From: an uncultured Eggerthellaceae bacterium
GTDB lineage: Bacteria > Actinomycetota > Coriobacteriia > Coriobacteriales > Eggerthellaceae
Reading direction: 5' to 3'
Length of the DNA stretch: 14,631 bases
Assembly (NCBI GenBank): GCA_910577495.1
Contig: CAJTML010000050.1
Span: 1-14,631 of the forward strand
A model generated the notes under the pieces. That model did no database searches, was not told where the DNA came from, and was given only the letters and a program-made list of their open reading frames with translations. Within the stretch, counting starts at the first letter, position 1. Each line of letters begins with the position of its first letter. The translations under genes were made by a program, and so were the position numbers. Shown here piece by piece: positions 1-8,655 of the stretch.

Positions 1-617
1 AACGGGTCAGCTAGAGTTGCGCGCAATTCACATTCAACAATAACTTCGCCCGGCGCAAAGGAACTCTTCCGATACCCCCACAAAAGCTCATCCTTATCAA
101 GGCGAACAAGCTCTTGATCTGCGGTTAAGATCGTCACCGACTCAACTTGGCTGCCAATACACTCACTTGAGGTACCGGCATTCATACTGAGCGCGCCTCC
201 GACCGTACCAGGCGTATCCACCAAAAATTCAAGACCTGCCAAACAACGGCGAAAGCTCTCTTGCACCAGCGTTGAGGTCAAAACGCCTCCGCCCGCATAA
301 AAGCGTTGCGTTTCTTCGTCATAGCGAAAGTTCGCGAAATCATGGCTGAGCGTGATGACCACGCCATCAAAACCCGCGTCGGCTACTAACAAATTAGAGC
401 CGCGCCCTGCCACATACCAGGCAATGTCGCACTGAGCGCACGCCGCCAACAGACGCTTGAGCGCACCAAGCGACCCCACGCGCGCAAAGTAGCGCGCCGG
501 GCCGCCAATGCGAAACGTCGTGTGTTTTGCCATGGGCTCATCAAGGAGTATTTCGCCTTTGAACTGCGAATCTACCAGCAGCGCATCAAAGGCTGATTGC
601 GCGTGTCGTGCACACAT
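1..617 (-). CDS. murB: UDP-N-acetylenolpyruvoylglucosamine reductase MurB (3' end outside window)
   Basis: MurB is the cytoplasmic FAD flavoenzyme that uses NADPH to reduce UDP-GlcNAc-enolpyruvate to UDP-MurNAc, the second committed step of peptidoglycan precursor synthesis. I translated the strand from ATG 617-615; the frame stays open for 205 codons to the window edge, so the C-terminal part, including the final substrate-binding domain and catalytic Glu, is missing. Visible FAD-domain motifs are EPMAKHTTFRIGGPA (residues 27-41), GRGSNLLV (71-78) and GLEFLVDTPGTVGGALSMNAG (within 128-148), followed by GYRKSSF (181-187), which holds the family's conserved Tyr-Arg pair. The start is supported by AAGGA at 627-631, nine bases upstream and lying inside the end of murC. 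The murC stop is only 6 bp away, so translation is probably coupled. The family match is strong; only the C-terminus cannot be judged. Confidence 0.95.
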   Translation of the reverse strand, partial: MCARHAQSAFDALLVDSQFKGEILLDEPMAKHTTFRIGGPARYFARVGSLGALKRLLAACAQCDIAWYVAGRGSNLLVADAGFDGVVITLSHDFANFRYDEETQRFYAGGGVLTSTLVQESFRRCLAGLEFLVDTPGTVGGALSMNAGTSSECIGSQVESVTILTADQELVRLDKDELLWGYRKSSFAPGEVIVECELRATLADP

Positions 618-623
618 ATGCCG

Positions 624-2054
624 CTATCCTTGTGCCTTTTGATTGCGACGGCGCAAGGCATCCAACAGCTCAGGGCCGACTGCGGTTACGTCTCCTGCAC
701 CCATGGTGATGATAAGATCCCCCGGCGCCAACGTGTCCACCAAATGCGGCACTACCTCAATGCGACGCGGCACGTAGTCAGCATGCGGGTGCTCAGGATT
801 ATCAAGCACCACGTTCAAAAACGTTTTACCCGACACGCCTGGCACAGGCGCTTCGCCTGCAGGGTAAACATCCATAAAGGTGATGGCATCAGCGCGGTTA
901 AATGCACGTCCGAATTCGTCATGCAGCACCTCGGTAAATAGTGGAGCACGCGAATAGCGATGCGGTTGGAAGAGCACATGCACGTTGTTATACCCCAGCT
1001 GAGAAGCCGCTTCAATGGTGACAGCAATCTCGGTGGGATGGTGCGCATAGTCATCCACAATAGTGATGTCATTTTCAATGCCCACCAGGTCAAAGCGACG
1101 TTTAACGCCAGCGAACTCGCTCATGGCAAGTGCCGCTTTTTGCGGGTCGTAGCCAAGCGCCCACAAAAGCGTCAGCACGCCAGCGGCATTTTGGACGTTG
1201 TGACGTCCGGGATTTTGCGGCACACGAGCATGCACCACCTGCCCATCGGGCAACTCCAAGCTAAACGATGAGCCTACCCCTTGCGGCTCATACGACAAAA
1301 TGCGTGCGGCGGCCGCTTCTGCAAACCCGTACGTGAAATACTGGCGGTTTGCACCCTTCACTACATCCACCAGCGCCTCATCATCAGCGCAGGCCACAAT
1401 CAAGCCGCCCTCTTCAGGAACTGAACCCACAAATGCGGCGAACTTCTCATAGATCTCATCCAGGTCCTTATAGTGGTCCAGATGATCGGCTTCAATATTG
1501 GTCACCAGCACAGCATGCGGGTGGATATGCATAAACGACTTGTCAGATTCGTCGGCTTCCACCACGTAGTATTCGCCCGTTCCTGAATGCGCATTGGTGC
1601 CATACGCACGCACGATACCGCCAATCAAAAACGTCGGATCTTCGCCCATGGTATCTAACACGGTAGCAAGCATGGATGACGTGGTCGTTTTGCCATGCGT
1701 ACCCGCAACCGCCAACGTTTTTAAGCGCTGACCCAAATGTGCCAGCATCTGAGCACGATGCCAAATGGTCAGCCCGCGCTCTTTAGCCGCAACCAACTCA
1801 GGGTTGTTGTCCAAAATGGCAGTAGAAACCACCACAACCGGATCTCCTTCGGGCACATGCGACGCGTCGTGTCCAATAAAAACTTCAATGCCAGCGTCGC
1901 GCAGCTGCTGAGTGTAGCGGCTGTCGCGCAGATCGGACCCGGAAACCTTCATGCCTTGATCGTGCGCAACCCGAGCAATACCGCTCATGCCAACGCCGCC
2001 AACGCCAATAAAATGTATCTGTTCGAGAGGCTTATTCACACTGCCAACTTTCAC
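624..2054 (-). CDS. murC: UDP-N-acetylmuramate--L-alanine ligase MurC
   Basis: MurC is the cytoplasmic ATP-dependent ligase that adds L-Ala to UDP-MurNAc, the first stem-peptide residue. The 476-residue length is normal for the family. Motifs run in order: the N-terminal nucleotide-binding loop GVGGVGMSG (17-25), the ATP P-loop AGTHGKTTTSS (117-127), EADESD (166-171), NIEADHLDHY (187-196 region), GRHNVQNA (283-290), DDYAHHPTEI (334-343), FQPHRYSR (362-369) and MGAGD (451-455). Three-domain Mur-ligase architecture is complete. The start is a GTG at 2054; an in-frame stop lies two codons upstream, so no longer start is possible, and a second GTG at codon 6 is the main alternative. Neither has a good Shine-Dalgarno. 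The 49-bp gap to murG is the widest inside the mur part of the cluster and contains a mini-ORF (see findings). The gene ends in GCACAAGGATAG, which supplies the ribosome binding site of murB. Confidence 0.97.
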   Translation of the reverse strand: MKVGSVNKPLEQIHFIGVGGVGMSGIARVAHDQGMKVSGSDLRDSRYTQQLRDAGIEVFIGHDASHVPEGDPVVVVSTAILDNNPELVAAKERGLTIWHRAQMLAHLGQRLKTLAVAGTHGKTTTSSMLATVLDTMGEDPTFLIGGIVRAYGTNAHSGTGEYYVVEADESDKSFMHIHPHAVLVTNIEADHLDHYKDLDEIYEKFAAFVGSVPEEGGLIVACADDEALVDVVKGANRQYFTYGFAEAAAARILSYEPQGVGSSFSLELPDGQVVHARVPQNPGRHNVQNAAGVLTLLWALGYDPQKAALAMSEFAGVKRRFDLVGIENDITIVDDYAHHPTEIAVTIEAASQLGYNNVHVLFQPHRYSRAPLFTEVLHDEFGRAFNRADAITFMDVYPAGEAPVPGVSGKTFLNVVLDNPEHPHADYVPRRIEVVPHLVDTLAPGDLIITMGAGDVTAVGPELLDALRRRNQKAQG

Positions 2055-2103
2055 GTTACTTTACTCACACGAACTTTAATTGTAGCGCAAACCGCCCCAC
2101 AGA

Positions 2104-3201
2104 TTATCCTTGTGCAACATTCATTACGATATCAGCAAGACGTTCAGCCGCTTGCATTGTTTCCATCTGCCCTGCCGCTTCGCGCATGCGCTGGCGAAGT
2201 TCAGCAGACTCAATCATTTCACAGAGCGTCGTGGCGAATGCCTCAGACTCAACATCCGCATCAGCAATCATCTTTGCTGCGCCCGCTTGCACACACGCCT
2301 GGGCGTTCATCGTCTGATGATCCTCGGTTGCATAGGGAAATGGCACCAAAAGCGCAGGCAGCGCGCGTGCCGAGATCTCTGCCAGCGAGGTGGCGCCCGC
2401 ACGCGAGACAATCAGATCAGCTGCCGCCATGGCGTCCCCCATGTGATCGGTATACCCAAACAACTTCCAGCGCTTTTGTTCTTCATCGGTCAGTGCCAGC
2501 TCCGTCTGCACGGTCTCCAACTCTTTAGGTCCGGTGACATGCACGATGAAGAGGTTGTCATACCCAAGCAGCGTGTCTTTGAGTTTGACAAGCGCGCTAT
2601 TGAGATGGCGAGCACCCAACGAGCCGCCCGTCACCAACAACATAAGCGCATCTTCAGGAATGTCGAAATACGCACGGCCCGATGCCCTGGTGGCGTCGAA
2701 CACCTGCGCGCGCACCGGATTTCCCGTAAGGTGCACACGACTGGTGTCCTTGAGCGCTTTCGCGGCGTGATCATAGGTTAGACACACCGCTTGGGCGCGC
2801 TTCGCCAAGTAGGCATTCGCCATACCCATAACTGAGTTTTGCTCATGCACCACCACCGGAATATGCATCTGTTCAGCTGCGCGTGCAACCGGAATGCAGA
2901 CATAGCCACCAAAGCCCACCACCGCATCGGGCTTGATTTCGTTAAACCAGGCGCGTGCGGCTTTGGTTGACTTTTGGATTTTCGCCAATGATTTTGGCAA
3001 CGTTAAGGGGTGATTGCGATTAAAGCCACCCGCTTCAAAACCCTTAAAGGGCAGCCCCGCCTCAGGAACCAATCGCGACTCAATGCCAGCGGGCGTGCCA
3101 GCATAAACCACCTCTACTCCACGGCTCGTGAGCACTTCTGCCAACGCAAGCGCAGGATTAATATGCCCGGCGGTGCCACCACCCGATAAAACAACAAGCA
3201 T
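2104..3201 (-). CDS. murG: UDP-GlcNAc:lipid I N-acetylglucosaminyltransferase MurG
   Basis: MurG is the membrane-associated GT-B glycosyltransferase that transfers GlcNAc from UDP-GlcNAc to lipid I, making lipid II on the cytoplasmic face. The 365 residues match the family size. The N-terminal acceptor domain has GGGTAGHINP (7-16), GFGGY (96-100) and HEQNSVMG (119-126). The C-terminal donor domain has TGGSLGA (191-197), SRAGATSLAE (266-275, the nucleotide-sugar region) and PYATEDHQ (289-296). The ATG is preceded by a very strong GAGGAGGT at 3209-3216, seven bases away; this SD overlaps the last codons and stop of ftsW, leaving only 5 bp between the genes. That arrangement suggests coupling of FtsW and MurG synthesis, fitting their consecutive roles in making and using lipid II. 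No anomalies are seen. Confidence 0.97.
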   Translation of the reverse strand: MLVVLSGGGTAGHINPALALAEVLTSRGVEVVYAGTPAGIESRLVPEAGLPFKGFEAGGFNRNHPLTLPKSLAKIQKSTKAARAWFNEIKPDAVVGFGGYVCIPVARAAEQMHIPVVVHEQNSVMGMANAYLAKRAQAVCLTYDHAAKALKDTSRVHLTGNPVRAQVFDATRASGRAYFDIPEDALMLLVTGGSLGARHLNSALVKLKDTLLGYDNLFIVHVTGPKELETVQTELALTDEEQKRWKLFGYTDHMGDAMAAADLIVSRAGATSLAEISARALPALLVPFPYATEDHQTMNAQACVQAGAAKMIADADVESEAFATTLCEMIESAELRQRMREAAGQMETMQAAERLADIVMNVAQG

Positions 3202-3206
3202 GGCTT

Positions 3207-4580
3207 TTACCTCCTCGTGCGCGATGAGCGCGACGTATGTGATGCAGTTTGATTGCGCGACGAACGCGACGTATGAGACGTATGAGACGTATGCTCGGTG
3301 TGCGTTGAGCGCGAAGAGCGTGATGAATGAGTGTCATACGAGCCGCGCCCACCTGTTGAGCGCCCAGCACCCGAGCCACCTGTGGTGTGCTGGGTTTTGA
3401 TAATGCGCAGATCAGCGCGGCGTTGTTCATAAACACTCGGCTGCAAATCCGCCCCGCGCGCAACGGAAAGAATCAGTCCGATCAAAATGAAGGTTGCAAT
3501 AAGCGATGAGCCACCCGACGACAAAAACGGCAACGGTTTGCCCGTAGTAGGCAAAAGCCCAACGACGCATCCAATGTTTAAGAAGGCTTGCGCCGTCAGC
3601 ATAATACCGCAGCCACCTGCCACCATAAGACCAAACATATCAGGTGCCAAGCGCGCAATCCGAAGTGAGGACCAAAGAATTCCCAAGAACAGCGCAACTA
3701 CCACCATGGCGCCGACCAAACCCAACTCTTCGCCCACGACCGCAAAGATAAAGTCGGTTTCCGCTTCAGGCAGGTAGAGGAATTTCTCGCGCGAATTGCC
3801 GAGCCCTACGCCAAATAAGCCACCCTCGGCGAAGGCGTAAAACGAATGAATGAGCTGGAAGCCGTTACCGTAGCCGTCTTCGCCATCGTCCCAAGGATTG
3901 AGGAAGAGCATGCGATCAGAGCGATACCCCGTGCCAAAAACAGCAATCAGGCCAAAGACGAAAAAGACCGCCATTACACCAAGCAAAATGCGCTTGGGAA
4001 CCTCGCCAAGCCATGCCACGGCCATCAGTCCCACAAAGCAAATGAGCGTGGTGCCCAGGTCAGATTGCGTAATGTACATAAAGCCAATGGGCAGCACCAC
4101 ACAGCAAAACAGCTGCACCAAAAAGCCCTGCGCCGAAAGCCTGCCGGATTGGTAGTCAAACAGCATACGCGCAAACATCAAAAGCACGGTAATCTTGAAA
4201 AACTCCGAGGGCTGCAGACTGAAAAAGCCCAGGTAGAGCCAGCGCGTTGCACCAAGGGCGCGCGAACCGCTGACCGCTACCATCAAAAGCAACCCCACCG
4301 ATACCGCCCAGATGATCCAAACAAACACACCTGACCAGGCGCTATAGGGAATAAAGCGCCACAATATCACCATGGCAATCACGCCTAAGATGGCGAATTT
4401 GAGCTGGTCAAGCACATACGATGCCGCGTTTTCGCCCTCCGAGAGCGCAGACGGCGCGCCTGCCGAGTAGATCATCACAAAGCCCAGCAAGGTCAGCGCC
4501 AACACGCACAAAAGCAGCACGGTTTGTGCTACGCGCGTGTCAGTGCGCCCCTGAGTGGTGCTTGTAGACCATGCTGGCAT
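3207..4580 (-). CDS. ftsW: Septal peptidoglycan glycosyltransferase FtsW (SEDS family) with basic Ser/Thr-rich tail
   Basis: FtsW is the multi-spanning SEDS protein that polymerises lipid II into glycan strands at the division septum together with its partner FtsI. Of 457 residues, roughly 20-375 form the hydrophobic SEDS core with about ten membrane segments. Diagnostic motifs are LQPSEFFKI (122-130), TQSDLGTT (171-178), LPEAETDFIFAVVGEELG (270-287; Asp276 aligns with the catalytic Asp of the family) and GLLPTTGKPLPFLSSGGSS (341-359). After the last helix comes an approximately 60-residue hydrophilic tail (396-457), rich in Gly then Ser, Thr, His and Arg, with the repeated unit HTSRSSR. It is encoded by a short repeat tract in DNA. 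The ATG at 4580 has AAGGA at 4590-4594 nine bases upstream; the gap to murD is 12 bp. FtsW is preferred over RodA because it lies between murD and murG and near ftsI in a dcw cluster. Confidence 0.96.
   Translation of the reverse strand: MPAWSTSTTQGRTDTRVAQTVLLLCVLALTLLGFVMIYSAGAPSALSEGENAASYVLDQLKFAILGVIAMVILWRFIPYSAWSGVFVWIIWAVSVGLLLMVAVSGSRALGATRWLYLGFFSLQPSEFFKITVLLMFARMLFDYQSGRLSAQGFLVQLFCCVVLPIGFMYITQSDLGTTLICFVGLMAVAWLGEVPKRILLGVMAVFFVFGLIAVFGTGYRSDRMLFLNPWDDGEDGYGNGFQLIHSFYAFAEGGLFGVGLGNSREKFLYLPEAETDFIFAVVGEELGLVGAMVVVALFLGILWSSLRIARLAPDMFGLMVAGGCGIMLTAQAFLNIGCVVGLLPTTGKPLPFLSSGGSSLIATFILIGLILSVARGADLQPSVYEQRRADLRIIKTQHTTGGSGAGRSTGGRGSYDTHSSRSSRSTHTEHTSHTSHTSRSSRNQTASHTSRSSRTRR
3221..3300. 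repeat. Short direct repeats encoding the FtsW C-terminal tail
   Basis: The 8-mer GACGTATG occurs at 3232-3239, 3268-3275, 3277-3284 and 3286-3293. The last three form a tandem array with a 9-bp period (three codons, Ser-His-Thr on the minus strand). A longer imperfect copy links 3221-3239 with 3257-3275 (17 of 19 positions identical by eye). The period is a multiple of three, so gain or loss of a unit would keep ftsW in frame. The repeat lies entirely in the hydrophilic tail and not in the conserved SEDS core. Confidence 0.8.
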
Positions 4581-4592
4581 CTCGTGTTGTCC

Positions 4593-6086
4593 TTACTGTT
4601 TATTCTTTGCTGCTACCAGCGCTTTGAACGTATCGCCACGCTCCTCAAAGCAACTAAATTCATCAAACGATGCGCACGCCGGAGAGAGCAAGAGCACATC
4701 AAGTGGCTGCTTGTGCGCCACCGCCAGCTCAAAGGCATCGCTCATATGCTCCGCTTGCAGCACCGTGAGACTATCCGATTGCTGCGCCGCGAACGCCTCA
4801 TAGAAGCGCTCACGTGCTTCGCCATAACAAATAGCGCAGACGCAGGTATCCGCAACCGCAGCTACCAGATCATCAAGTTCGGTCATCTTGTCGCGCCCGC
4901 CCAACAGCACACAGACGCGCTTTCCCGGAAACGAGTTGAGCGCTTTGAGCGTTGCGTCCACATTGGTTGCCTTTGAGTCGTTGTAACACGCCATCGTGCC
5001 AACCACCCCACACGGCTCAATGCGATGCTCAAGTGGCGCAAAGCTTGCAAGCCCCCGTGCAACCGTGGCCGCGTCCACGCCCAGTGCAAGCACTGCCGAT
5101 GCAGCCATGAGCGCGTTTGCTACGTTGTGTTCGCCCACAATTTGCAGCTCATCGGCAGACAAAAGCTCGTGTTCAACCCCGTCAATAACAACCGTCAGTG
5201 TTCCTGTAGCTGACACAAATGCCGCGTTGGCGCTCCCACACGCCGCTCGCATGTCCCCGCTATAGCCTTGCGCTGTCCCAACGGGCACGTAGTCAAAGCC
5301 GCGCTCATCTGCGGGGATAGCCTTAAGCTGGCGCACGCGGGCGCGCACGATATCATTGGTGGCATCAAGAATGGCGAAGGCATCTGTGGTGTTTACCACA
5401 TTCGCAAAGAGCTTAAACTTTGCTGCCTGGTACGCCTCATAGCTGCCGTGCCAGATCAAGTGATCCGGCGTGATACCGAGCAACACCGCCACGCGCGGCG
5501 CAAAATCAATGGTGGACGCCAGCTGATACGACGACACTTCGGCCACATACACATCGGTAGTGCGTGCCGCCACCGCATCAAGACAGGTGTCGCCAATGTT
5601 GCCCACTGCAGCAGCCCTCTGTCCGGCCACCTGCAAGAGGTGTGCAATGAGCGAGGTCACCGTGGTTTTTCCGTTGGTGCCACTAATAGCAATCCAGGTG
5701 CTTTCAGGGGCACTTTCGCGCCACGCAAACTCAACTTCGCTCATGATTTCGTCTGAAAGCGATTGCGCGCGCAGATACAGATCACTGAGCTCAGAGATGC
5801 CGGGGCTGGCAATGCAGATATCAAACGGTGCAGCGTCTGCAAACGTCTGGAGCGCTTCGTCCCCAAAGGCCACCGTTGCACCCACTGCCGCAAGCTCACG
5901 CGCAAACGCCTCTGAGGCGGCGCTGGGAACCCCTGCAGCAACGTAGAGCTCGTGCACGCGGCCACCCAAAAGGTTCGCACAGTAGCGTGCTGCAGCCTGT
6001 CCGCTTTTGCCCAATCCTAAAATGAGAACGCGCCCAAGGGTTTGGGGCGCGTGCTTATGCGTTGTTTCCAAAGTAGCTGTACCCAT
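4593..6086 (-). CDS. murD: UDP-N-acetylmuramoyl-L-alanine--D-glutamate ligase MurD
   Basis: MurD is the cytoplasmic ATP-dependent ligase that adds D-Glu to UDP-MurNAc-L-Ala. It has 497 residues, slightly longer than the roughly 440-450 typical of compact MurD proteins; extra length is in the N-terminal leader and the central-domain loops. Motifs: dinucleotide-like loop LGLGKSG (23-29), P-loop SGTNGKTT (135-142), GNIG (162-165), EVSSYQL (183-189), GEHNVANA (318-325), HRIE (354-357), NDSKATN (369-375) and LLSPACASFDEF (466-477). The last two are strongly MurD-specific among Mur ligases. The ATG at 6086 begins only 2 bp after the mraY stop (TAA, 6089-6091) with no convincing Shine-Dalgarno, so translation is probably coupled to mraY. 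The unusually extended and Ala-rich protein shows no broken motif. Confidence 0.96.
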   Translation of the reverse strand: MGTATLETTHKHAPQTLGRVLILGLGKSGQAAARYCANLLGGRVHELYVAAGVPSAASEAFARELAAVGATVAFGDEALQTFADAAPFDICIASPGISELSDLYLRAQSLSDEIMSEVEFAWRESAPESTWIAISGTNGKTTVTSLIAHLLQVAGQRAAAVGNIGDTCLDAVAARTTDVYVAEVSSYQLASTIDFAPRVAVLLGITPDHLIWHGSYEAYQAAKFKLFANVVNTTDAFAILDATNDIVRARVRQLKAIPADERGFDYVPVGTAQGYSGDMRAACGSANAAFVSATGTLTVVIDGVEHELLSADELQIVGEHNVANALMAASAVLALGVDAATVARGLASFAPLEHRIEPCGVVGTMACYNDSKATNVDATLKALNSFPGKRVCVLLGGRDKMTELDDLVAAVADTCVCAICYGEARERFYEAFAAQQSDSLTVLQAEHMSDAFELAVAHKQPLDVLLLSPACASFDEFSCFEERGDTFKALVAAKNKQ

Positions 6087-6088
6087 AC

Positions 6089-7135
6089 TTAAACCGCCCC
6101 AAACAGTGTTTGCGCGAAGTAAATTGAAAAGCCGATAGCTGCCAGCACACCTGAGATAATCCAGAAGCGAACGACCACCTTCGTCTCAGACCATCCCTTT
6201 TTCTCAAAGTGGTGATGCAGCGGCGCCATGAGGAAAATGCGTTTCTTCGTCTTTTTGTAGTAGAAGACCTGGATCATAACTGACAGCGCTTCTGCCACGA
6301 ACAAGCCTCCGATGATGAGCACCAAAAACTCAGTCTTGGTCAGCACCGACAAGCACCCAAGTGCCATGCCCAGCGCAAGCGAACCGGTGTCGCCCATAAA
6401 GATGTCAGCCGGAAATGAGTTGTACCACAAAAAGCCCACACACGCGCCTGCCAAAGCGGCGGCGAATACCGACGGTCCAAACATGTCAGAGCGATACGCA
6501 ATTGCCGCCATAACAATCATGACGATCATCACCGTGCCCGCTGCCAAGCCATCAAGGCCATCGGTGAGGTTAACGGCGTTGCACATACCCACAAGCAAAA
6601 TATCAACAAAGATCAGATACAGCCACGGAATCTCAATACCCGAACCAATCGGGATCACGGTGGTAAGCACCCCTAAATCAAGCAAGCAAATAAAGGGAAT
6701 GTCCACGGTTGGCGCAATGCCAAGCCAGTTGACCGCTACCAGACAAAAAATGGTTGCAATGGCAAACTGACCAATCAGTTTTGCCTTCGGCGTCAGACCA
6801 AGCGAGCGCTCTTTGATGACCTTCGACGCATCGTCTACCAGGCCTAATACGCCAGTGAGCACGGTGGCTCCCAAAAGCACATAAATGTTGGGCGAATACC
6901 TGCCAATCACAAGCGCCACCACAATAACTGCAATGAGCATGATGACGCCACCCATGGTCGGCGTCCCCTGCTTCACCAAATGCGACTCAGGACCGTCTGC
7001 GCGCACCTGTTGTCCAATGTGGCTTGAACGCAAAAACTTAATCCAAAACGGCATGAGCGCGATGGTCAACACCACCGCAGCCACGACTGCCACAAACACC
7101 AAAAAGGTTGGATATTGAGCAACGTTATCTAGCAT
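6089..7135 (-). CDS. mraY: Phospho-N-acetylmuramoyl-pentapeptide transferase MraY
   Basis: MraY is the integral membrane enzyme that transfers phospho-MurNAc-pentapeptide to undecaprenyl phosphate, producing lipid I. The 348-residue protein is dominated by about ten hydrophobic helices, the usual fold. Catalytic and signature motifs are present: GTPTMGG (57-63), the Mg-binding LGLVDDASK (97-105, Asp101-Asp102), NLTDGLDGLA (189-198), the third Asp in FMGDTGSL (246-253, Asp249) and PLHHHFE (305-311) in the cytoplasmic loop, the hallmark that separates MraY from WecA-type transferases. The ATG at 7135 overlaps the murF stop by one base (TAATG), a classic sign of translational coupling; a GAAGGG about 12 bases upstream inside murF may assist. 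Nothing unusual in the active-site residues. Confidence 0.98.
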   Translation of the reverse strand: MLDNVAQYPTFLVFVAVVAAVVLTIALMPFWIKFLRSSHIGQQVRADGPESHLVKQGTPTMGGVIMLIAVIVVALVIGRYSPNIYVLLGATVLTGVLGLVDDASKVIKERSLGLTPKAKLIGQFAIATIFCLVAVNWLGIAPTVDIPFICLLDLGVLTTVIPIGSGIEIPWLYLIFVDILLVGMCNAVNLTDGLDGLAAGTVMIVMIVMAAIAYRSDMFGPSVFAAALAGACVGFLWYNSFPADIFMGDTGSLALGMALGCLSVLTKTEFLVLIIGGLFVAEALSVMIQVFYYKKTKKRIFLMAPLHHHFEKKGWSETKVVVRFWIISGVLAAIGFSIYFAQTLFGAV

Positions 7136-8634
7136 TAGTTGATCAACCCTTCAACCACTCGTTCCAAACCCATAAAATGCGACGCCTTCACCAACACCGC
7201 ATCCCCTGATTCTACCCAAGAATCAAGGTCTCCTAAGACTTCTGATAGCGAATTGGCACGTACGATCTTGCGCTGGTCAGCACCTGCCTCAAGCGCGCCA
7301 TCGGCAATTGCCTGCGCAAGTTCGCCCACACAAATCACGCGATCAAGCGAGAGCGTGGCCAGATATTCGCCAATACCACGGTGGCACGCCAGCGCAAATG
7401 AGCCCAGCTCACCCATATCTCCAAGCACCGCCACCTTGCGACCCGGCACGCTCATGGCGCTAAAGGTTGCAAGGGATGCACGCATGGAATCAGGGTTTGC
7501 GTTGTAGGCGTCGTTGATAACGCTAAAACCGCCGCGCGCTTGGAGGACTTCTTGTCGTCCCGCCTCGGGCTCTGCACCTCGCAGTGCCTGTGCGCAGGCT
7601 TCAAGACTCATGCCCGCGAATTTGCCAACCGCAACCGCTGCGCACGCGTTTGACACATTGTGCACACCGCGCAGCGTCAGCGTACAGGGCGCCACTTCTT
7701 CTATCGGAGAGAGGCTGCCCGTTTCATGCTGAAAACCGCTGGCATGCAGCATGAACTGCGGACGTCCCTGCTCATCAAGGGTAATATCTTCGGCCCAGAC
7801 CGCACAGAGCTGCTGTTCTGCGCGCGTCAGCTGATCTCTGCGCGCCCGTGCTTCTGCCGACCCGTCGAAAAATACCGTCGTAATCTGACGCGCGTCTAAG
7901 TGAGCATGATCGCGAACAAACGAGGCATACTCATCTTGCAGGTTCACAAAAGCCGCTCCCCTGCCCTCAGGCAGCGCGCACAAAAGCTCAGCTTTGGCAC
8001 ACGCGATATTGTCGCGGCTGCCTAAAAGCTCAATGTGGCTTTCGCCCACGTTCACCAGCAGTCCCCAGTCGGGACGCACAAAATCACAGAGCTGGGTGAG
8101 CTGACCTTGGCCTCGCATACCCATCTCAACAACCACATAGTGCGTGTCCGCATCCGCGTTCAGCAGCGTTTTGGGAACACCTAGTTCGTTGTTTTGGTTA
8201 CCTTGCGTGGCCACCACCGAATACGTTGACGCAAGCACATCGCGCACAAGATTTTTGGTGGTCGTTTTTCCCGTTGAACCCGTCAGCGCAATGATGGTTC
8301 CCGTCAGGTGCGTGCGCCACAGCGCAGCAATATCGCTGATGGCATGGGCGGTATCGGGAACCTCGATGATGGCAGCGCCCATTTCTTGAGCAAGCAGGCG
8401 AAGCTGTGCGTCAATGGGCTGCATGACCAAACAAGCCACCGCCCCTTTGCGCAGTGCCTGATCAATGAAGTTGTGGCCGTCAACCCGTTCGCCATGAAGC
8501 GCTACGTAGATGTCGCCTTCGCAAACCGTACGAGAATCCCAGGTGAGCCCGAGAGCAAGGGTGCGCATATCTATGGGATCAACAACGCACTGACCGCCAC
8601 AGCATGCCACAATTTGTTTGAGATTCAACCGCAT
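7135..8634 (-). CDS. murF: UDP-MurNAc-tripeptide--D-alanyl-D-alanine ligase MurF
   Basis: MurF is the cytoplasmic ATP-dependent ligase that adds the D-Ala-D-Ala dipeptide, completing UDP-MurNAc-pentapeptide. It has 499 residues. The N-terminal domain has the DSRTVCEGDIYVALHGERVDGH region (33-54), matching the substrate-binding DSR...GDLFVAL...DGH pattern. The ATPase domain has P-loop TGSTGKTTTK (118-127), GNQNNELGVP (145-154), EMGMRGQG (170-177), NVGESHIELLGS (195-206) and AKAEL (213-217), whose Lys214 is the expected carbamylated residue. The C-terminal domain has GVHNVSNA and NDAYNANPDSM, a MurF hallmark. The ATG at 8634 lies 21 bp after murE and has only a weak purine-rich AAGAAAGAAG upstream. 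GNQNN and NDAYNANP favour MurF over the other ligases. Confidence 0.96.
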   Translation of the reverse strand: MRLNLKQIVACCGGQCVVDPIDMRTLALGLTWDSRTVCEGDIYVALHGERVDGHNFIDQALRKGAVACLVMQPIDAQLRLLAQEMGAAIIEVPDTAHAISDIAALWRTHLTGTIIALTGSTGKTTTKNLVRDVLASTYSVVATQGNQNNELGVPKTLLNADADTHYVVVEMGMRGQGQLTQLCDFVRPDWGLLVNVGESHIELLGSRDNIACAKAELLCALPEGRGAAFVNLQDEYASFVRDHAHLDARQITTVFFDGSAEARARRDQLTRAEQQLCAVWAEDITLDEQGRPQFMLHASGFQHETGSLSPIEEVAPCTLTLRGVHNVSNACAAVAVGKFAGMSLEACAQALRGAEPEAGRQEVLQARGGFSVINDAYNANPDSMRASLATFSAMSVPGRKVAVLGDMGELGSFALACHRGIGEYLATLSLDRVICVGELAQAIADGALEAGADQRKIVRANSLSEVLGDLDSWVESGDAVLVKASHFMGLERVVEGLIN

Positions 8635-8655
8635 GGTTCGCTTCTTTCTTGGTCG

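Noticed and set aside
2055..2103. TACAAT in the murG-murC gap as an internal promoter -10
   Set aside because: No recognisable -35 at the correct distance and no extended -10 TGN; the signal could be chance in a 49-bp gap.
1737..2781. Long plus-strand open frames opposite murC and murG (and similar ones elsewhere)
   Set aside because: They lie antisense to clearly conserved genes, show no recognisable family motifs and lack suitable start signals; they are frame shadows.
3221..3300. CRISPR-like array
   Set aside because: The repeat unit is only 8-9 bp, lies in frame inside ftsW and has no spacer structure.
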